64,000 nt of DNA, from NCBI RefSeq assembly GCF_000327385.1, contig NW_008708401.1, positions 771,042-835,041 on the forward strand, in the 5' to 3' direction. The notes below the pieces were generated by a model that saw nothing but the letters and a program-made list of their open reading frames with translations, made no database searches and was not told where the DNA came from. Shown here one piece after another: positions 42,445 through 55,706 of the stretch; positions within the stretch are counted from its first letter, which is position 1, and each line of letters opens with the position of its first letter. The translations under genes were made by a program, and so were the position numbers. The stretch is from Lottia gigantea. Taxonomy: Eukaryota > Mollusca > Gastropoda > Lottiidae.

Positions 42445-45400
42445 CCTTATATAAGTTAAAGTTAAGGAAGAAGCAGTGATTCAGAATTAAGAAATTATTG
42501 TTTTTTTAAAAAAAATCATTTAAAAAAATCAGAAAGTTGGGAAAACATTTTACGATTTCCCATCTTGAACATTGATGATGTGCAAAAAAGCTTTACACAA
42601 TTACAAAACATTGAGGCTTGAGAGGAAATTGATTATTCTGTGGCCCCGACTCACTGCTACCTAATGGTCAATAGACACGCTTGAGACACAAGATCTTGCC
42701 AAAATCCCAATTCTTCTTATAATGTAGAAATGATCTCCACTGGAGCAGTTGGATGTTCTATATTTTCGTCACGCTGTCACACTTTCTCGACTGTCAAATT
42801 GTCACATCGTCACACTTATTAAATCATACCGTTACATAGAGGTATGAAGCCGTTAGACTTATATCTAGCAGGTCCTATCCTTCACACACATATCCATAAT
42901 GATTTTCATCAGAGATATGGGGTGAGTGATTTTATTCCATTTATTAGCGCTAGAATGTTGATCGCTTAGTTTCCTACACCTTTCAAATGTCAACGCATCA
43001 TATCATATCTCTACACAAAGTTATATCTTATTTTTCGTAACAGTTAGTTCTGTGAACCCGATTTTTTTCTATGTCATCGGCAATGAGCCCACGCTTCTTC
43101 GAAACGCATTAACAGTTAATTTTAACACCATCAATTCCCACGTTCAATACAGATTATTTAAAAATTTTAAACATGAGTTTGGCGTCCATTATTGTCAATT
43201 TGTGGGGAATTAATCTAATTATGTATTTGTACAGTTATTTTTCGTGATCGACTGGCTATTCTTGATATGCCTTTAATTATATGACACGGACGAAAAATAG
43301 TTTCCTGCGATGCATGTGGCAACTCTCGGCATTTTCCGTAGTGCTGACTCTACCTCGGATGTGGATGGAAAGTATATAGCCTATCTCTGGGCATTTTGGG
43401 ACGAAGATTTGCAGTACGCCTCCTGTTTAAACAATTATTTCGAATATAAATTCTAACTTTATTTTCAATAAATAAGACCCCCTCTTTATTTCAACATAAA
43501 ATAGTGCACTTGTGCAAAACATAATTCACTGTTATTCAAAGTAGATAAAGAATACATTTTGCATTTTTTCGTGCCAATGTATTTTCTGAAGGCGAATCCA
43601 TCCGGTACAAGTGTATTAACCAACAAATCAAACATCCATGCACCAGGACCTGCACTTTAATGAGACTAAATGATATATTCCAAACCATTTTAATCATATG
43701 TTCGTTATCACGTTTTACTATATATACTAAATCAATACAGTATTTCAGAAATCAATCAAGAATCAAAAAGAATCAAGTTAGTCCAAAATCCATCTTCACT
43801 ATGATATGTCATGTCATGTCACTACTTCATCTAATGCCTTGACATCATTAGGTCCAATAGGCCGGGTGGTTATAAATAGTCTCCTTATATTAATTTATAT
43901 AGATATTGTTAATTCTTGTACCACATGTCACTATAATAAACACATTTTCTAGTTATTAGGCACTTTTCTTGTATAACGGAAGTTTGTAAATGCAGCAAGA
44001 TGATTGGATTGCATTGCACGCTAGAGATAACAACCAATCAGAGCTTTTGACAGAAAGGTTGTTTGTTAAATTGAGAACTCTGGATGGCCGTATTCTTTAA
44101 CGTATAATCCTATCAAATCGCTAAATTTAAAACCTACTGCCTGATGATATCAAGGCTTCGTAATGCCTTGACAATGTGAAGAGTAGTCTCGGTTAATATT
44201 ACCACTGACAGTAAAGGGTGTACATATATAATTACAGAGTCTGGTCGATCTCAGATTAGTCCGTCATCTTATCCTCACTTTTTATACCTCATTGCTCTTC
44301 ATCGTCTATATTCAGCATCAAATACTGACTTTTTCTCCCAAACTGTAACACTGAGTGTCACTTAACTAAGTGATAAACTGACACACTCAATGAATTGTAA
44401 ACAAATCTTCATTGCCACGGCAGGATTTTAACAGACCCGTCTTGACATTAAATACTGTACAAGTGTCTCAAGTTAGTCGGTTGGAGTGGCTTCCAGACAA
44501 ACGGTGTAATGATATCAATCTGTAACAACTTTAACCGTCTGAAATACTGTTTGAATACAGAGTCACAGTTACGTTGATAAGAAATTTCTCTTCTCCCCCC
44601 AAAAATTGAGCAAGAGTTGGAGATTAGTAATTTTAGGTTGTAACATTGCGGTTAAATGATGTTACGAACGCGGTGATTGAAAAGCAGAGAAAGTATGTTA
44701 AATGTAAGGTCAAAATGATTCCTTGACAGAAAAAGAGTTCTGACCCGGAGATCCCAAAACCTCCTCGTGATATCATTAAATTTACCATTGAACCGGCAAA
44801 CCCAGGATGCTTAAATGTCTTTCCAAAGACACGCGAGATTAGGATTGAAAATTGAGAATGTCCAAAACCGTTGAACACTTGGTGCCTGGGGTGGATTTCC
44901 AAAAGGAGGGTGGCAGAAAGGATGCGATTTTCTGAGTTTTATTACTTTATTGCTTGTAAGCGCCTTTGGTTGCCCAATGTTAAAGTGGAATATATAAATT
45001 TGGCGGTGTTTGATAGTTGTCCCTCTTCAATTACCGAAGTTTCATTACCAAAACGATATTATCATTTTCTTTGTACCCAACTGACACGTAAAACGTGTTT
45101 CATCTCAATGTTGACGTACAAACGCAATACTTGTTTTTAAACAAAAATCTTTCCTCAGGGGCTCGAAAACAATGAAGGGTGTTAATAAGGACTGGTCATC
45201 ATTTCTGAGTTTTCTTTTTCTCACAAACAAACAACGTTTTAAGCCTATATAGTGTAAAAGGTCACAACAGATATAATATAACAATATACTAAAACAATTT
45301 AGATAATGTTAAACATGAATTAATCAAGCACTAAAAACTCAAAACTGGTTGCTTACGGGAATTTATTTGTATATGGTGAAGTATACTTGATAAATCTTCT

Positions 45401-45875
45401 TTGGTTAATTTATTATCTTCATCCAAACTTCTTATAACTTCACTGTATTGGCTTAAGTTGTTTAAATATGTCCTTATTACAGACGCAATAATTGCTAAGT
45501 GCTGGTAATTTTGCAAAATGGTCTAGGTCTATATGGTATTTTCCAACGATGTAACAATTATCTTGGGTCAATGTTAATTGTGTTTGGTGATGTTCATTAG
45601 TAGGTTCGAACTATTACTGTCAGCAAGGCCATTAGTCGCTGACACGTATCTTACTCCATTAAGACAATGACGTTGCGTGTTTTTTGCCCACTTCCGCTCC
45701 TACCAAACTAACCTCCTCTTCTAAAGATGTTTTTTTTTTTACATTTCCGGTTTGTTATATCAGAAGAAAATGTTACATCAGAGTTATTTAGGCTACTCTG
45801 AAACACTAGTCAAGGGGTCTGTAGAATTTCCGGTCAAGCTTTATCTAAAATAAGCACTTGTTTGATTGGATAGCT

Positions 45876-46354
45876 AAATCAAGGTCGTGATGACGCCAAT
45901 GGTGACGCTATCTTGCTAACGTAGCAGTCCAAAGTTTCATCTCTGAATATATAAAAGGAACACATTCGAAATATTCAAACCGTTTTTCCTGTGTAAATTG
46001 ACATAGAATAAGCGTCCAGCTTGGTCGAAACAATAAACCGAGCTTTAAACTGAAAATCGAAAAAGAGTAGACTAAAAATACTGAAAGGGCTCTTGAAAAT
46101 ATTCAGATTCAGCAATTTCTGTCAACTGTGCCAGCAATTTGGTTTTTATTTTCATTCAAAACTGCGTGAAGAGATTGGGAAACAAGACCATAGATCTTAT
46201 ATTGTTGGTATTTAACCTTTGGTTGTTTTCCATTCTGAAAATCTTATTGGAAGCCCGTGGCTATAACGATGAAAAACGACATAGGTCTAGCGTTACACTG
46301 AAGATGAATAAATCATAATTTTAATAAAAATCATAATCAAAACTTTATATCAGC
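45876..46354 (+). promoter_or_regulatory. Orphan TATA promoter-like module with candidate leader exon
   Basis: A strong TATA box, TATATAAAAGG (45948-45958), is preceded by a CRE-like TGACGCCA overlapping CCAAT (45891-45900), a second TGACGC (45903-45908) and an inverted CCAAT (ATTGG near 45876). A start near 45980 would be expected. A good donor CAG|GTAAAT follows at 46355. No coding sequence could be attached to it. Confidence 0.4.
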
Positions 46355-47344
46355 AGGTAAATCGCTTTTTACCACATTAATTTGTTTGCTACTGTTTACA
46401 TAAACGAAGACGGACAAATACACGCATACATGTATATGCAAATGAGGGGCATTTCTCCATAATTTACCCTTTTTGGTCCTGGTTAATAGTCCCATTTATA
46501 GACTATTGCGAGCCCCTAAGACCTGCAGCGCTTATGGGAGGAAATGGGGGTTAAAAAATAAAGAGTTTGCTCTATCAATCGCGCCAGGCTCTATGTCCAC
46601 AAGTCATCGCCAAGCCACCGAACCACAGAAGCCTCACAAAATATTATGAGCTTTATGATACTCGTAGTTGAAATGACAAATCATTAAATGTCTCATTAGT
46701 TATATCATTATTGAATTGTTTTATGAATAAACAAATTACTCATCTGTATTTTATATCCTAGAGGCTTTCCATCAAGAATTCTCCGTTCAACATATAAACA
46801 ATCCCAATTCAAGGACTTCCCAAAGATCAAACGGCCGTCGGAGAGATGTCGCTTCCTACGCTTGTTATATCCATAGGAATAAACGTTAAATACCAAGGAC
46901 AACACGGGATAAGCTGAACACGTTTCATAAGTCATTGAGAAGCATGTCGTTTCCCGGAGGGGGTAGTAAGAAAGGTCTCACAAGAAAAAAAAACCGCCCA
47001 GAGCAGAAGTAAACGCTTATCATATTAAGATTTGTCGATTCAAAGCATTTGCAAATTCTAGCAATGAACGTATCCAATGTAGGATGTAGATGGTTATTAA
47101 ACATTGATGGTTCGTTTCTGATATACGCGGAGTTTAGCGGTGAATTAAGCTATACTTTAAAAAGCAAAAAGGATCGCAATTGTAGACTTTTGTGGTTTTT
47201 ATGCACGGGGGCTGATGGAAAACGGAACATCGTAACCTCTGTGGCAGAGGAGAGGTCGTCCGAACCATTATCCGGTTGAACCCTTAAATCAATAGGTAGA
47301 TTGGATCATGAATCTGTTCACGTGTTTTGCAAACTGTATATGTA

Positions 47345-47512
47345 TATCGGATACACTGGAAGAATCAATTTGCACAAATTGTTATATCATTAGGTGCTAT
47401 AGCAGCTTTTGCGATATTGTACGTGCTACAATAACAATTTAGAACCTCTTTTCAGTCCCCATAACAACTTATAGAGTGTCAATATCAATTATAAGTGTTG
47501 AATCCCTTTAAA
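47345..47512. mobile_element. Family A element, degraded
   Basis: It includes GAATCAATTTGCACAAATTG and CTATAGCAGCTTTTGCGATA, and ends TTGAATCCCTTTAAAGG. It abuts a family B copy, sharing the TTTAAAGG junction. Confidence 0.6.
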
Positions 47513-47755
47513 GGGGCAGTTTTGCCATCCGTTGACCAATCGTACCTTAGCCTAAGAATAGGGAGCCCACCGTCGATATTTTAGCCGTCAATTCCATGTC
47601 TGTCCAGAATTAGCCGGTTTGAATGTTAAAATGAAGAATAGGTATTTTGGAAAGAAATTATGCTATTCTTGTACATTTCTGGTACTTTTTAAGATTATTT
47701 ACACATATTCAAGACCCAAATCAACCCCCAAATGGTGAACTCGTCCCTTTATATC
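47505..47755. mobile_element. Family B element
   Basis: It begins CCCTTTAAAGGGGCAGTTTTGCC, then GACCAATCGTACCTTAGCCT and GGTTTGAATGTTAAAATGA, ending CAACCCCCAAATGGTGAACT and CGTCCCTTTAT. It is the cleanest copy of the family. Confidence 0.85.
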
Positions 47756-49789
47756 TTAAAGATAGAATGATGTATTTCTCTAAATCTATATCAGCGTGAT
47801 TTAACATACTCCATGGATATCATACTATAACAGACAACCAATCAATACGTCAGATTTGTACCTCTTTATTTTGGCTCTCGATTTCCAGACAATGCCATTA
47901 AAATGACACGAAAAGCCTTCACTAAACAAATCTTACACTCTCTAAGGGAGAGGAATTAAGTCTTAACTCTTTGCCAGAAAAATTACATGCCACGTATCAA
48001 TGCCCTAACAAATACTTCACTGATTAACTTACAAAATGAACACCGTTTTAGTTTCAATAATGACATTTCTCCATCATTAAAACCAAGTAGAATAAATCGT
48101 CGCGCAATCCGATTGGAAATTGTAAATGGAAAGAAGAGAAGACAGAGTCTGTCAGCTAAAGAAAGAGCACAATAACAATCGAGTATTCTTGTTTACTTTC
48201 TATCAATTTTCTACACGAAATGTGTCTTAATAGTAACCGGATTGGAAGCGCCTCGTATTTCGCTCAGCTACCGATTGTAAACTCTTCCTCATGCTACCTC
48301 ACGCTATCTCCGACATCAAAACGGAAAAAGAACAATATATGAAAGATTGATAATACTGTGTATGGAGACCATTAATACCCAATTCTTGACGTGTGCAAAT
48401 GGAACTTCTTTTCACATCAAGAACGGACCAATTAACGAGAGGTATCTAAATTTAAAGCGAACTCGCAGATCGCAGAAAAACCTAGTAACCCAGTTAACAA
48501 AACTAAATTGTTCACTTATCTTAATGGACTGATTGAGTTAATGAAAACGACACGCCATGCAACATGCATGGAGGGGAATATCGTCAGGACAGTTGAATTG
48601 GCCGATTTTTAACAGTCGATGGATCTTTAGGCTGTGGCACATTGAGTCTCTGTTTATGGACCAATCCGAAAAATACACGAAGACTCTTTTCCATGTCAGC
48701 CTGCATCACTGTACGCACAAAGATACCATCTCTGACTTAGACAAGACTGAATCATCACCGGACAAACTGCTGTTTTCCAATCGACAATCATCAAACATCT
48801 GATAATTCGAATGGTTCAAATCGAACCCTTGACATTAAGGCTCACATTGTGAACGTATATTGTTGTTGCCTTTGTCAGTCCGTTCTCGTTTAAAACAATT
48901 AAATATTGGCAATGATTTGATAAACGTTTTTTAAGTTATATTTTTAAATCGTGATGAAACTTGGCGTGCATAGGCATATTAATGACATCTCAGTAAAGAT
49001 GTTAAACGGTTCATGATTCATGATTCATGACTTGAATCTGCCAGCGGGTGTTGATTCTTTATTAAGAGATATCATATTTTTATCGTACAATAAACAGTTA
49101 TGAAATATTAAAACTATAACCTCGCTATACTCTAACACCTATCAACTGTATTACATATGCATTCTAGATTCGATTTGTCCCCCGCGACAAACTAAATCAC
49201 CTACAGGTAGAACCCCCATGGGATCATTTAATAATAATTGACTCGCTTTATGACGTAAAGATAGGTCGAATTCTAAGTTGAGAAAGAACTATGAATTGAA
49301 ATTATGAGATTATTAAAATAATAACGTAGGCTGTGATCTATTTATAAAATTATAACAATAATTTGACACTTATTGCTTTGCTTTTTTTTCTATTCTGTGG
49401 TTAATTGTTTTCCTATTGCATATCTTTTTAGTCCTGAAGAACCATTGTATATATGCAAAAATTGCCTCTTTCAATTAAAAGTTAAAGCTTAAGAGTGATT
49501 GTGACTTGTGATATTTTTATCTTTATCCAAATGATATACGTTATAACGTAAATGGAAGTGCTTCGTAAGTCCGTGGTTTAGAATATGATTTTTATATATG
49601 TTCATGGCATCAATTTTTTATTCGCCAATAGATCTGAAAAATATTAGCACATATTTGATCTGATATCTTTTGACTTGGAATGTTTGTGGCCACGTTAGTC
49701 CTGTAATTCTCGCCTCTTAGCTTACACCTTATTTCTTACGGCGTGAAAAATTAATAGGCCCATTCCTTGACGTAGGCGATAAGCATTGC

Positions 49790-50070
49790 TTCTGATTGGT
49801 TGAAGCGGCGCTAATTGGTAGGTGTTTGTTTGATTGACAGTTGGGTTGTGACACGTTCTATTGATCTGTATTAGACATCACATCGTCACACCGTACATTT
49901 TTCTCATATATCATAATACCTATCGAAGGGTATAATCCTCTTTACAACTATCCACTTTCTGCAAACTGAAGTGAAAAGGGACTAAGAAAGTGATACAGAT
50001 AGGTACAGAGTGACAGAACAACCTCCAAACCAGCTTCCAATATTTTGACGATTTCAGTTTTAAAGTTGAG
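49790..50070 (+). promoter_or_regulatory. Orphan promoter-like module and candidate leader exon
   Basis: Two inverted CCAAT boxes (ATTGG at about 49796 and 49814) precede AT-rich TATA-like sequence near 49931 (GGGTATAATCC). An unannotated exon-like stretch then ends in a consensus donor GTTGAG|GTAAGT at 50070/50071. No ATG-led coding frame was found in it. Confidence 0.35.
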
Positions 50071-50548
50071 GTAAGTTTTGCTTCAATTCAAAAGTTTTTA
50101 GAAAGTTTTCAAGATATTGTCACTTGTCGACTGTCTGACTACTATTATCAAAAACACTTGTGTAACTTTTCGACTAGGTCTGCCAGTCGAGCAACTCTTT
50201 CGGCGAGTACAGGTAAAAGAGATGTTCTCGAATGATTTTATAAAGCTTACCACTGAATACAGATTTAAAACGACCAAATTTACAATTGAAACAACCAAAC
50301 ACGATTTTTATATTTTTTCAACGAATAAAAATGAAATTTTGGCAATTAGTGATATTTTATGAACTTAAATGCAGACACAAAGAAGGAACATCAAATATCA
50401 TCCTTGGTTTGTAAGCCGAAGGTGATTCGTCGTTCTGTTCAGCCTCTCTGCAGTTTTTTAGTTAGTATTCTTGAATGATAAGCAAGAACAGATCCATTTA
50501 ACACATTTTACTGCAAAACAACAGCTACTTAATATATTGGTGCGTTGT

Positions 50549-50641
50549 ACCAAAACATAGCGTCTCGAAGGCCGGAGATCGGTGTTGACGGAACGTGATT
50601 TCTGCCAAGTGCTCTGAATGTCACGGTGAAGAAATTTACGG

Positions 50642-50693
<52 letters not shown>

Positions 50694-50740
50694 TCTCGTT
50701 ATGTACATGTAATTAGTGAAGTGATGAATGAATTAATTTT
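50549..50740 (+). rRNA. 28S rRNA-derived fragment (partial, diverged)
   Basis: About 190 bp is colinear with the conserved 28S segment around the R2 target site. It shows CGAAGGCC, GGTGTTGACG, GTGATTTCTGCC, AGTGCTCTGAATGTCA, GGTGAAGAAATT, AAGCGCGGGTAAACGGCGGG, AGTAACTATGACTCTCTTAA and GGTAGCCAAATG, then a diverged TCTCGTTATGTACATGTAAT and TAGTGA, with a small insertion. It is far too short for a gene and is not flanked by more rRNA, so it is a dispersed fragment. Confidence 0.9.
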
Positions 50741-53030
50741 TGTATAATTCCCCATTCTGAAATGTTTAGGTGAAATTCAGATGTTAGGATTTACTTTCAT
50801 TTCCACTATCACGACAATTAACACTTCATCCGTGTTGAAAACAAATTAAAGCTCCGCACGTTAATGTGTTATGTACGCAGTTAAATGAACCCATATATAT
50901 GTATAAAATAGATATAATCTGTTATATAAATTGAATTAGTTCACTAGAAAAGTATATACAAGTTTTGTATGAAATGAGAAATCTTGGAAAAGTTAGGTAT
51001 AAAATGGACGGACCACAGGTCAGATTAACATTGGTTTATAATTTACATACAAACTTATTACATGTTTAGTCTATAGATCTGATTATTCATCGTGTTTTAA
51101 AGAGGCAATTGAATATTTCCATAACTGATCGAATTACCGATTATAAATGGTCGGAAGTTTGGAGAAAAAACATATAGATAATTCTCATGTAATTATTATC
51201 CTTGTTTCCATATTGAATTTTAGAAAATAAATATGCTTCTGGTAAAAAAGGGGCGTCAAGGATGAACGCGGATAAACAACTATACACTTTACTTACCAAA
51301 GATAAAAAAAGAAAAACACGCCCTAATCTTGCTTGATCTGTGGACAATCTTATGTTTTTGACATTTTTGCTTGAACCACTTCCGTATAAGGAATCTGTCT
51401 AGCTCAGTACGGGGACCTTCAAGTAGAAGTAGTTACACAAGGGCAAGTTGGGGTTCAGGAAACAACACCATGCTAATGATGTTAATTAAAATATCCGGTT
51501 GATACAAGAGTTCAGTTGGCGATTTTTTATTAAAAATATTGATTAGAATGTTCCAAGTAAAACCGATAGACCATTCAGTTAATTTGATATGGCTTATGTG
51601 CTAATGAATTAGACGATTGTTCTTCCCATCAAAATTTAGGATTTTCTTTTCTAATTTAAAAGGCATGCACTACCAGATATGGATTTAATTGCTATTTAAG
51701 TAAACATAAAAGAACCCTGCGCATAATAACATTTCTGACTTCCTAACAGTAAAGTTAACAATTATTCAATTAATACATCTTGTATCTCAAAGAGCGGAAA
51801 AGTAGCCTAGAGATATCATTGTATGCATTATCATTAAAACAAGCGAAGGGCCTCTAAATACCTCTAAAGGTTTGGATCATTTAAGATCAAAGAAACTTGT
51901 TCGCAGAGAAATTTACTGTTCAAATTTTTGCAAGAAATGTGGAACAACTGGTTGCAACTTTGTAATTTTTCAATTCAGAAATTCTCCAACCCGGATATTG
52001 CCAGTTGCTAGGTTGCTACAAGCTCAATTACAAACAGTCAACAGTTATTGCGAGAGGATGGGCATTTCTGTTTCCGTTTCCGTTTCACAGCTATATTGTT
52101 AAGGAAATAAAGAATACTAAAAGGAAAAGGACGTTTATGTTTATGTCCATTTCAGAATACAAAAAAAAAAACCATTTTCAAAATTAACCCTAAAATGCAA
52201 TTGACCTTTAGAGGAATCAGTAAAGTATAGTTGTACGTACAAAACGCTGCACGTTGTACTAACCGGTAGTCGGAACAAAGACAAAGTTTACTTTCTCCAG
52301 GAAAATAAAAAGCAATTTTAAATTGTTTAGTTTCATTGTCTCGTTTAAAACAATTATTGTAACCTCAATATCTACCGCAATATCCTGTTTTAATTTTCTT
52401 GTCCTAACAACCACAGAACTGAACTATAAGGTCTGTTCTTGGAAAGGTTTATATATACAATTTATAGAATTCCGACGATAAAAAAGCTGCGGATGTTCTT
52501 CTTCTCAATGTAATAATACTCCTTGAATTAGAATACTTTGTAAAATTATATGTGATAATTTGGAAGCAGGTTATGAAGTCTAGAGTGTCAAGACAACATC
52601 TTTACTTTGTGCCCCGTCTTGATAAAAACACTGCGAAACGTGCCTCGTGCGAAACCACAAACCATAAAATTGTCATTTATTCATGACATATTTTTGGTTT
52701 ACGGGTATGATCCTGGGGTGATTCTATTCCATTATGTCATTAATTACTACACACACATAACAACTTGCAAAAAACGGTAGAGGACGCCCAGATTATTATT
52801 GTCTTAGAAAAGGGCAATATTTGCAATAACAGAAACTCTAAGTACCTAAGTTTCGAACCGCTAAACGGAACCCGAAATGAAAAATGAACGAAAACATATC
52901 CGAAAATGTTGTATTGCTTTTGAAATAAACTGCGATTTCATTTTTGACAAATATCTATATTTATTTTACAATGCGTAATTGGTGTAGACAAACTCTTTTA
53001 AAATCGGTTTAGAATTCGAAATGCTGAAAA
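50741..53030. other. Gene-free AT-rich stretch
   Basis: No recognised gene. A minus-strand frame at 51141-51347 begins with a hydrophobic stretch followed by a GTAAGT donor-like site, but no second exon was found. Confidence 0.5.
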
Positions 53031-53090
53031 TGATTGTAAAGAAGTTTTCTAAACTTTCTAATCTTTACAACACCTTTAATTACCTACACT
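53031..53090. mobile_element. Family A end fragment (solo arm)
   Basis: GATTGTAAAGAAGTTTTCTA and AACTTT are followed directly by ATCTTTACAACACCTTTAAT. The two outer ends of family A are joined with the interior missing. Confidence 0.6.
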
Positions 53091-53114
53091 AAGGATTTTA
53101 TTTGATCTTATACC

Positions 53115-53430
53115 AGTTATTGAAAATAAAGAACAAGGCTTGACATTTCCATTGACATCGTTTTGGGTTGGTCACAAACCCCTAGTTTCTATTAACGATA
53201 AATAGGATACCTATTTCATTTTTTGTTTTATTGTTGGAACGTAAACAACTAAACCACACTAGTTTCGAACATAAAGAACAAAGCTTGAGATTTCCATCAG
53301 CATTAAACTTCATGTTTCTTTTGGGGCTTTGTTGGGTCACACGACATGTCGTACATTGAAAGAAACCTCACCAGTTGTGAACATAAAGAACAAGGCTTGG
53401 CATTTCTATCAGCATTAAACCCCAGGTTTC
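53115..53430. repeat. Three diverged tandem copies, about 118-bp period
   Basis: AATAAAGAACAAGGCTTGAC, ACATAAAGAACAAAGCTTGA and ACATAAAGAACAAGGCTTGG recur near 53128, 53267 and 53382, each followed by CATTTCNAT or GATTTCCAT and a GTTTCT stretch. They are old and clearly diverged. Confidence 0.7.
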
Positions 53431-53842
53431 TGTAAACCAAGTAATAAATTTATTGACAGTTAACCTTTATTTTGCTTGTTAAATTCTGAGTGATTTATTA
53501 ATTTGCCTATCTGAGTATAGAATGAAAATGTCTACAAGACGTCTTTCAATCTCTCAGTCAACAGTAGAACCAGATAAAGGCTTCTTTAGATAAATCACAT
53601 AAGAGCACGGAATTGTGAAACTCGACTGATGGAGTTTCTTGTAAGGTATCTTTATCAATGAGTTTGACAGAATTGATGTTAGAATAAAGAAATGTCCTCA
53701 ATTCACATTAATGGCATCTTAAGCAGAATTTTAATAGGAAACATGTTACGTGGAAAATTTGATTAACATGGGAGATTTTAGAGTACATCGTTCTTAGTAA
53801 TTGATTGGAAGTAAATACACTAACTATGGTCAAATGTTATCA

Positions 53843-54113
53843 ATTTGATAGCATCAATTTGCACCATTCCAATATTTACTCAGACGTCTGTGTTTCTTGT
53901 AATTCACTTAAACTTCGCATTTTATGACGACATTACTGCAAAGGTCCTAAGGTATTATTAGTAGCTTTTGCGATAGTGACGTCATAAAACGCGATTTTTA
54001 AGTGAATAACAAGAATCACAGACGTCTGACTGTAAAATAAAATGGCACAATTGGATGCTTTCAGTGTTCTCGATACTGAAATGTTAAGAAAAACCTATTT
54101 ACAATCCCTTTAA
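53843..54113. mobile_element. Family A foldback element
   Basis: It has TGATAGCATCAATTTGCACC, TCAGACGTCTGTGTTTCTTG and the centre GCTTTTGCGATAGTGACGTC, with right arm AACAAGAATCACAGACGTCT. It ends TATTTACAATCCCTTTAATA. Arms pair well across the centre. Confidence 0.9.
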
Positions 54114-54899
54114 TACGATTTGGCTATTACAGTTTATGTATTAGGGTTGGATCTCACAGTTCAAAATCATTTTCGTACAGATCCAGTGCCCCGCGTCTAG
54201 AACTAATTAAGCCATAGTTGGCTATCATTTTCATCTGTTTATCTACAAGAATTCCCTGGTTTTAAAACGCAATGCCTTTTTGTTGTTGAAAAAATATAAT
54301 TATACAGAAAATGTCACTTTTTTCGCACTTCGAGTCTTTCTTTTAGCCATTTGCATTGACAAGTATTTCAATTGTCTTTTTGATAGGATACAACGTACTG
54401 GGTTTTGTCAAAAAAAGAGAATTTAATTGAAATTTTTGGACTTTTTACCTTTAAAATAACTAGAGAAAGTCAAGCTTAAAAAAAAGAACATGGTTATTAT
54501 TCCAGACATTCCTATTAATATTTAACTCATATCATCTTTCTTGGGAATATTTTTTTTTCACATTTTGAAAAAAAATTCCTGAAATATTAAAGTTCGTTAT
54601 TTTTATACAGATATTAAAATTTTACAAAAAAATGTCTGTTTCAAATTCGGAAATATATTATTTATTTAGTGGATTATTGCCATATGGGCAGCTGGCGCGT
54701 GTCTTCTCGACACATCATATGCAATATTTTACAACACTTTAAATTGAGACAGGGTTTCACAAAATATTAACTTTAATATTTTAAATTGACGAAATTTTAA
54801 TTAAAAGCCTTCGAATTATTTTTTGCTTGTCATATGTTGATAAATTTCAATTTTGTCGGTTCAGACAAATGTGATATTGCTTCTAGAAAGGATGTTGTC

Positions 54900-55430
54900 A
54901 TATGGCAAATTAACTGCCTTTGAATCGTTGCTCAATTAAGTTAACACTTTCTAGGATCCTGTTAATTGACTGTATATTGGACATGTTGTCCCATCCTTTT
55001 TGTTTAAAAGATATTCTTGTGGTAGGCGACATTTTCTGGTTGAAAAACGGGAATCCACGAGAAAAATACCATAGAGGAATTTTGACATTGAGATTAGCAG
55101 AATGGATTTGTAGCAACTTGCAGAATCTGCAACAGTAACTTGATGCAGTGGATCTGAGCTCACCGACGGGGAAAAAATTGCCAGCCAGAAGATGTTCGCC
55201 TTCCGGCCGAATTTGGATCTTGTTGCTATTATGCGAAATATTTGTTATGACGGCACCCAAGTTGATCGCAATTGCATGTATGCAATGTATTTGCTGATTT
55301 AAGTTTCCCACTTATTTGAAGCTGCTGGAATGCGATGCCTTTTTGATGAGGGCTTACCAGTTGATGCCTTGACTCGCTATTCGATCTTAAGCTCACATGT
55401 CTACGTTTTTCTGGCATGAAACGATTATCT
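54900..55430. other. Unidentified coding-like stretch
   Basis: This 0.5-kb segment is less AT-rich than its flanks and has extended protein-like reading on both strands. The longest uninterrupted frame is 133 codons on the minus strand (54910-55311). On the plus strand about 90 codons at 55150-55425 also look protein-like, though not as one clean frame. No family was recognised. It may be a remnant of a mobile element or of an old gene. Confidence 0.25.
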
Positions 55431-55502
55431 GATGGTGGATTTTATGTTCATATAAATTCAAACGACACAGCTGTAAATGATACAGTTTCCTGAAGATCAT
55501 TG

Positions 55503-55706
55503 NNNNNNNNNNNNNNNNNNNNNNNNNNNNNNNNNNNNNNNNNNNNNNNNNNNNNNNNNNNNNNNNNNNNNNNNNNNNNNNNNNNNNNNNNNNNNNNNNN
55601 NNNNNNNNNNNNNNNNNNNNNNNNNNNNNNNNNNNNNNNNNNNNNNNNNNNNNNNNNNNNNNNNNNNNNNNNNNNNNNNNNNNNNNNNNNNNNNNNNNNN
55701 NNNNNN
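55503..55706. other. Assembly gap (204 N)
   Basis: A run of N. The two reading frames spanning it are artefacts. The sequence just after it is repeated exactly 1.75 kb downstream. Confidence 1.

Larger units (their letters stand above)
40737..45875. other. Gene-free region downstream of DEF8
   Basis: No recognised coding gene. It holds a short tandem run at 41187-41240 (four copies of ATATTGTTGACTGA-like units), a poly-C tract at 42050-42073, the 19/20-bp minisatellite at 42119-42444, and a TATA-like TATAAATAG at 43871-43879 with a CCAAT box near 44034. Open frames of 60-90 codons here show no family resemblance. Confidence 0.6.
46355..49780. other. Gene-free region with scattered open frames
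   Basis: No recognised gene. The base composition is less AT-rich than the first 40 kb. Short open frames at 46708-46935 (minus), 47049-47279, 47987-48175 and 48557-48802 (plus) have protein-like composition in places, but none shows a known motif or convincing splice context. It contains family A and B copies at 47345-47755. Confidence 0.45.

Noticed and set aside
46565-46600. tRNA A-box-like sequence on the minus strand
   Set aside because: No matching B box at tRNA spacing.
46946-47014. Short plus-strand frame starting MSFPGGGSKKG
   Set aside because: Only 22 codons, no acceptor or downstream exon that continues it.
47840-48180. Protein-like short frames near 48 kb
   Set aside because: No single clean frame, no recognised family; composition alone is not enough.
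51141-51347. Minus-strand frame with hydrophobic N-terminus and GTAAGT
   Set aside because: Looks like a signal-peptide exon, but no following exon or promoter was found.
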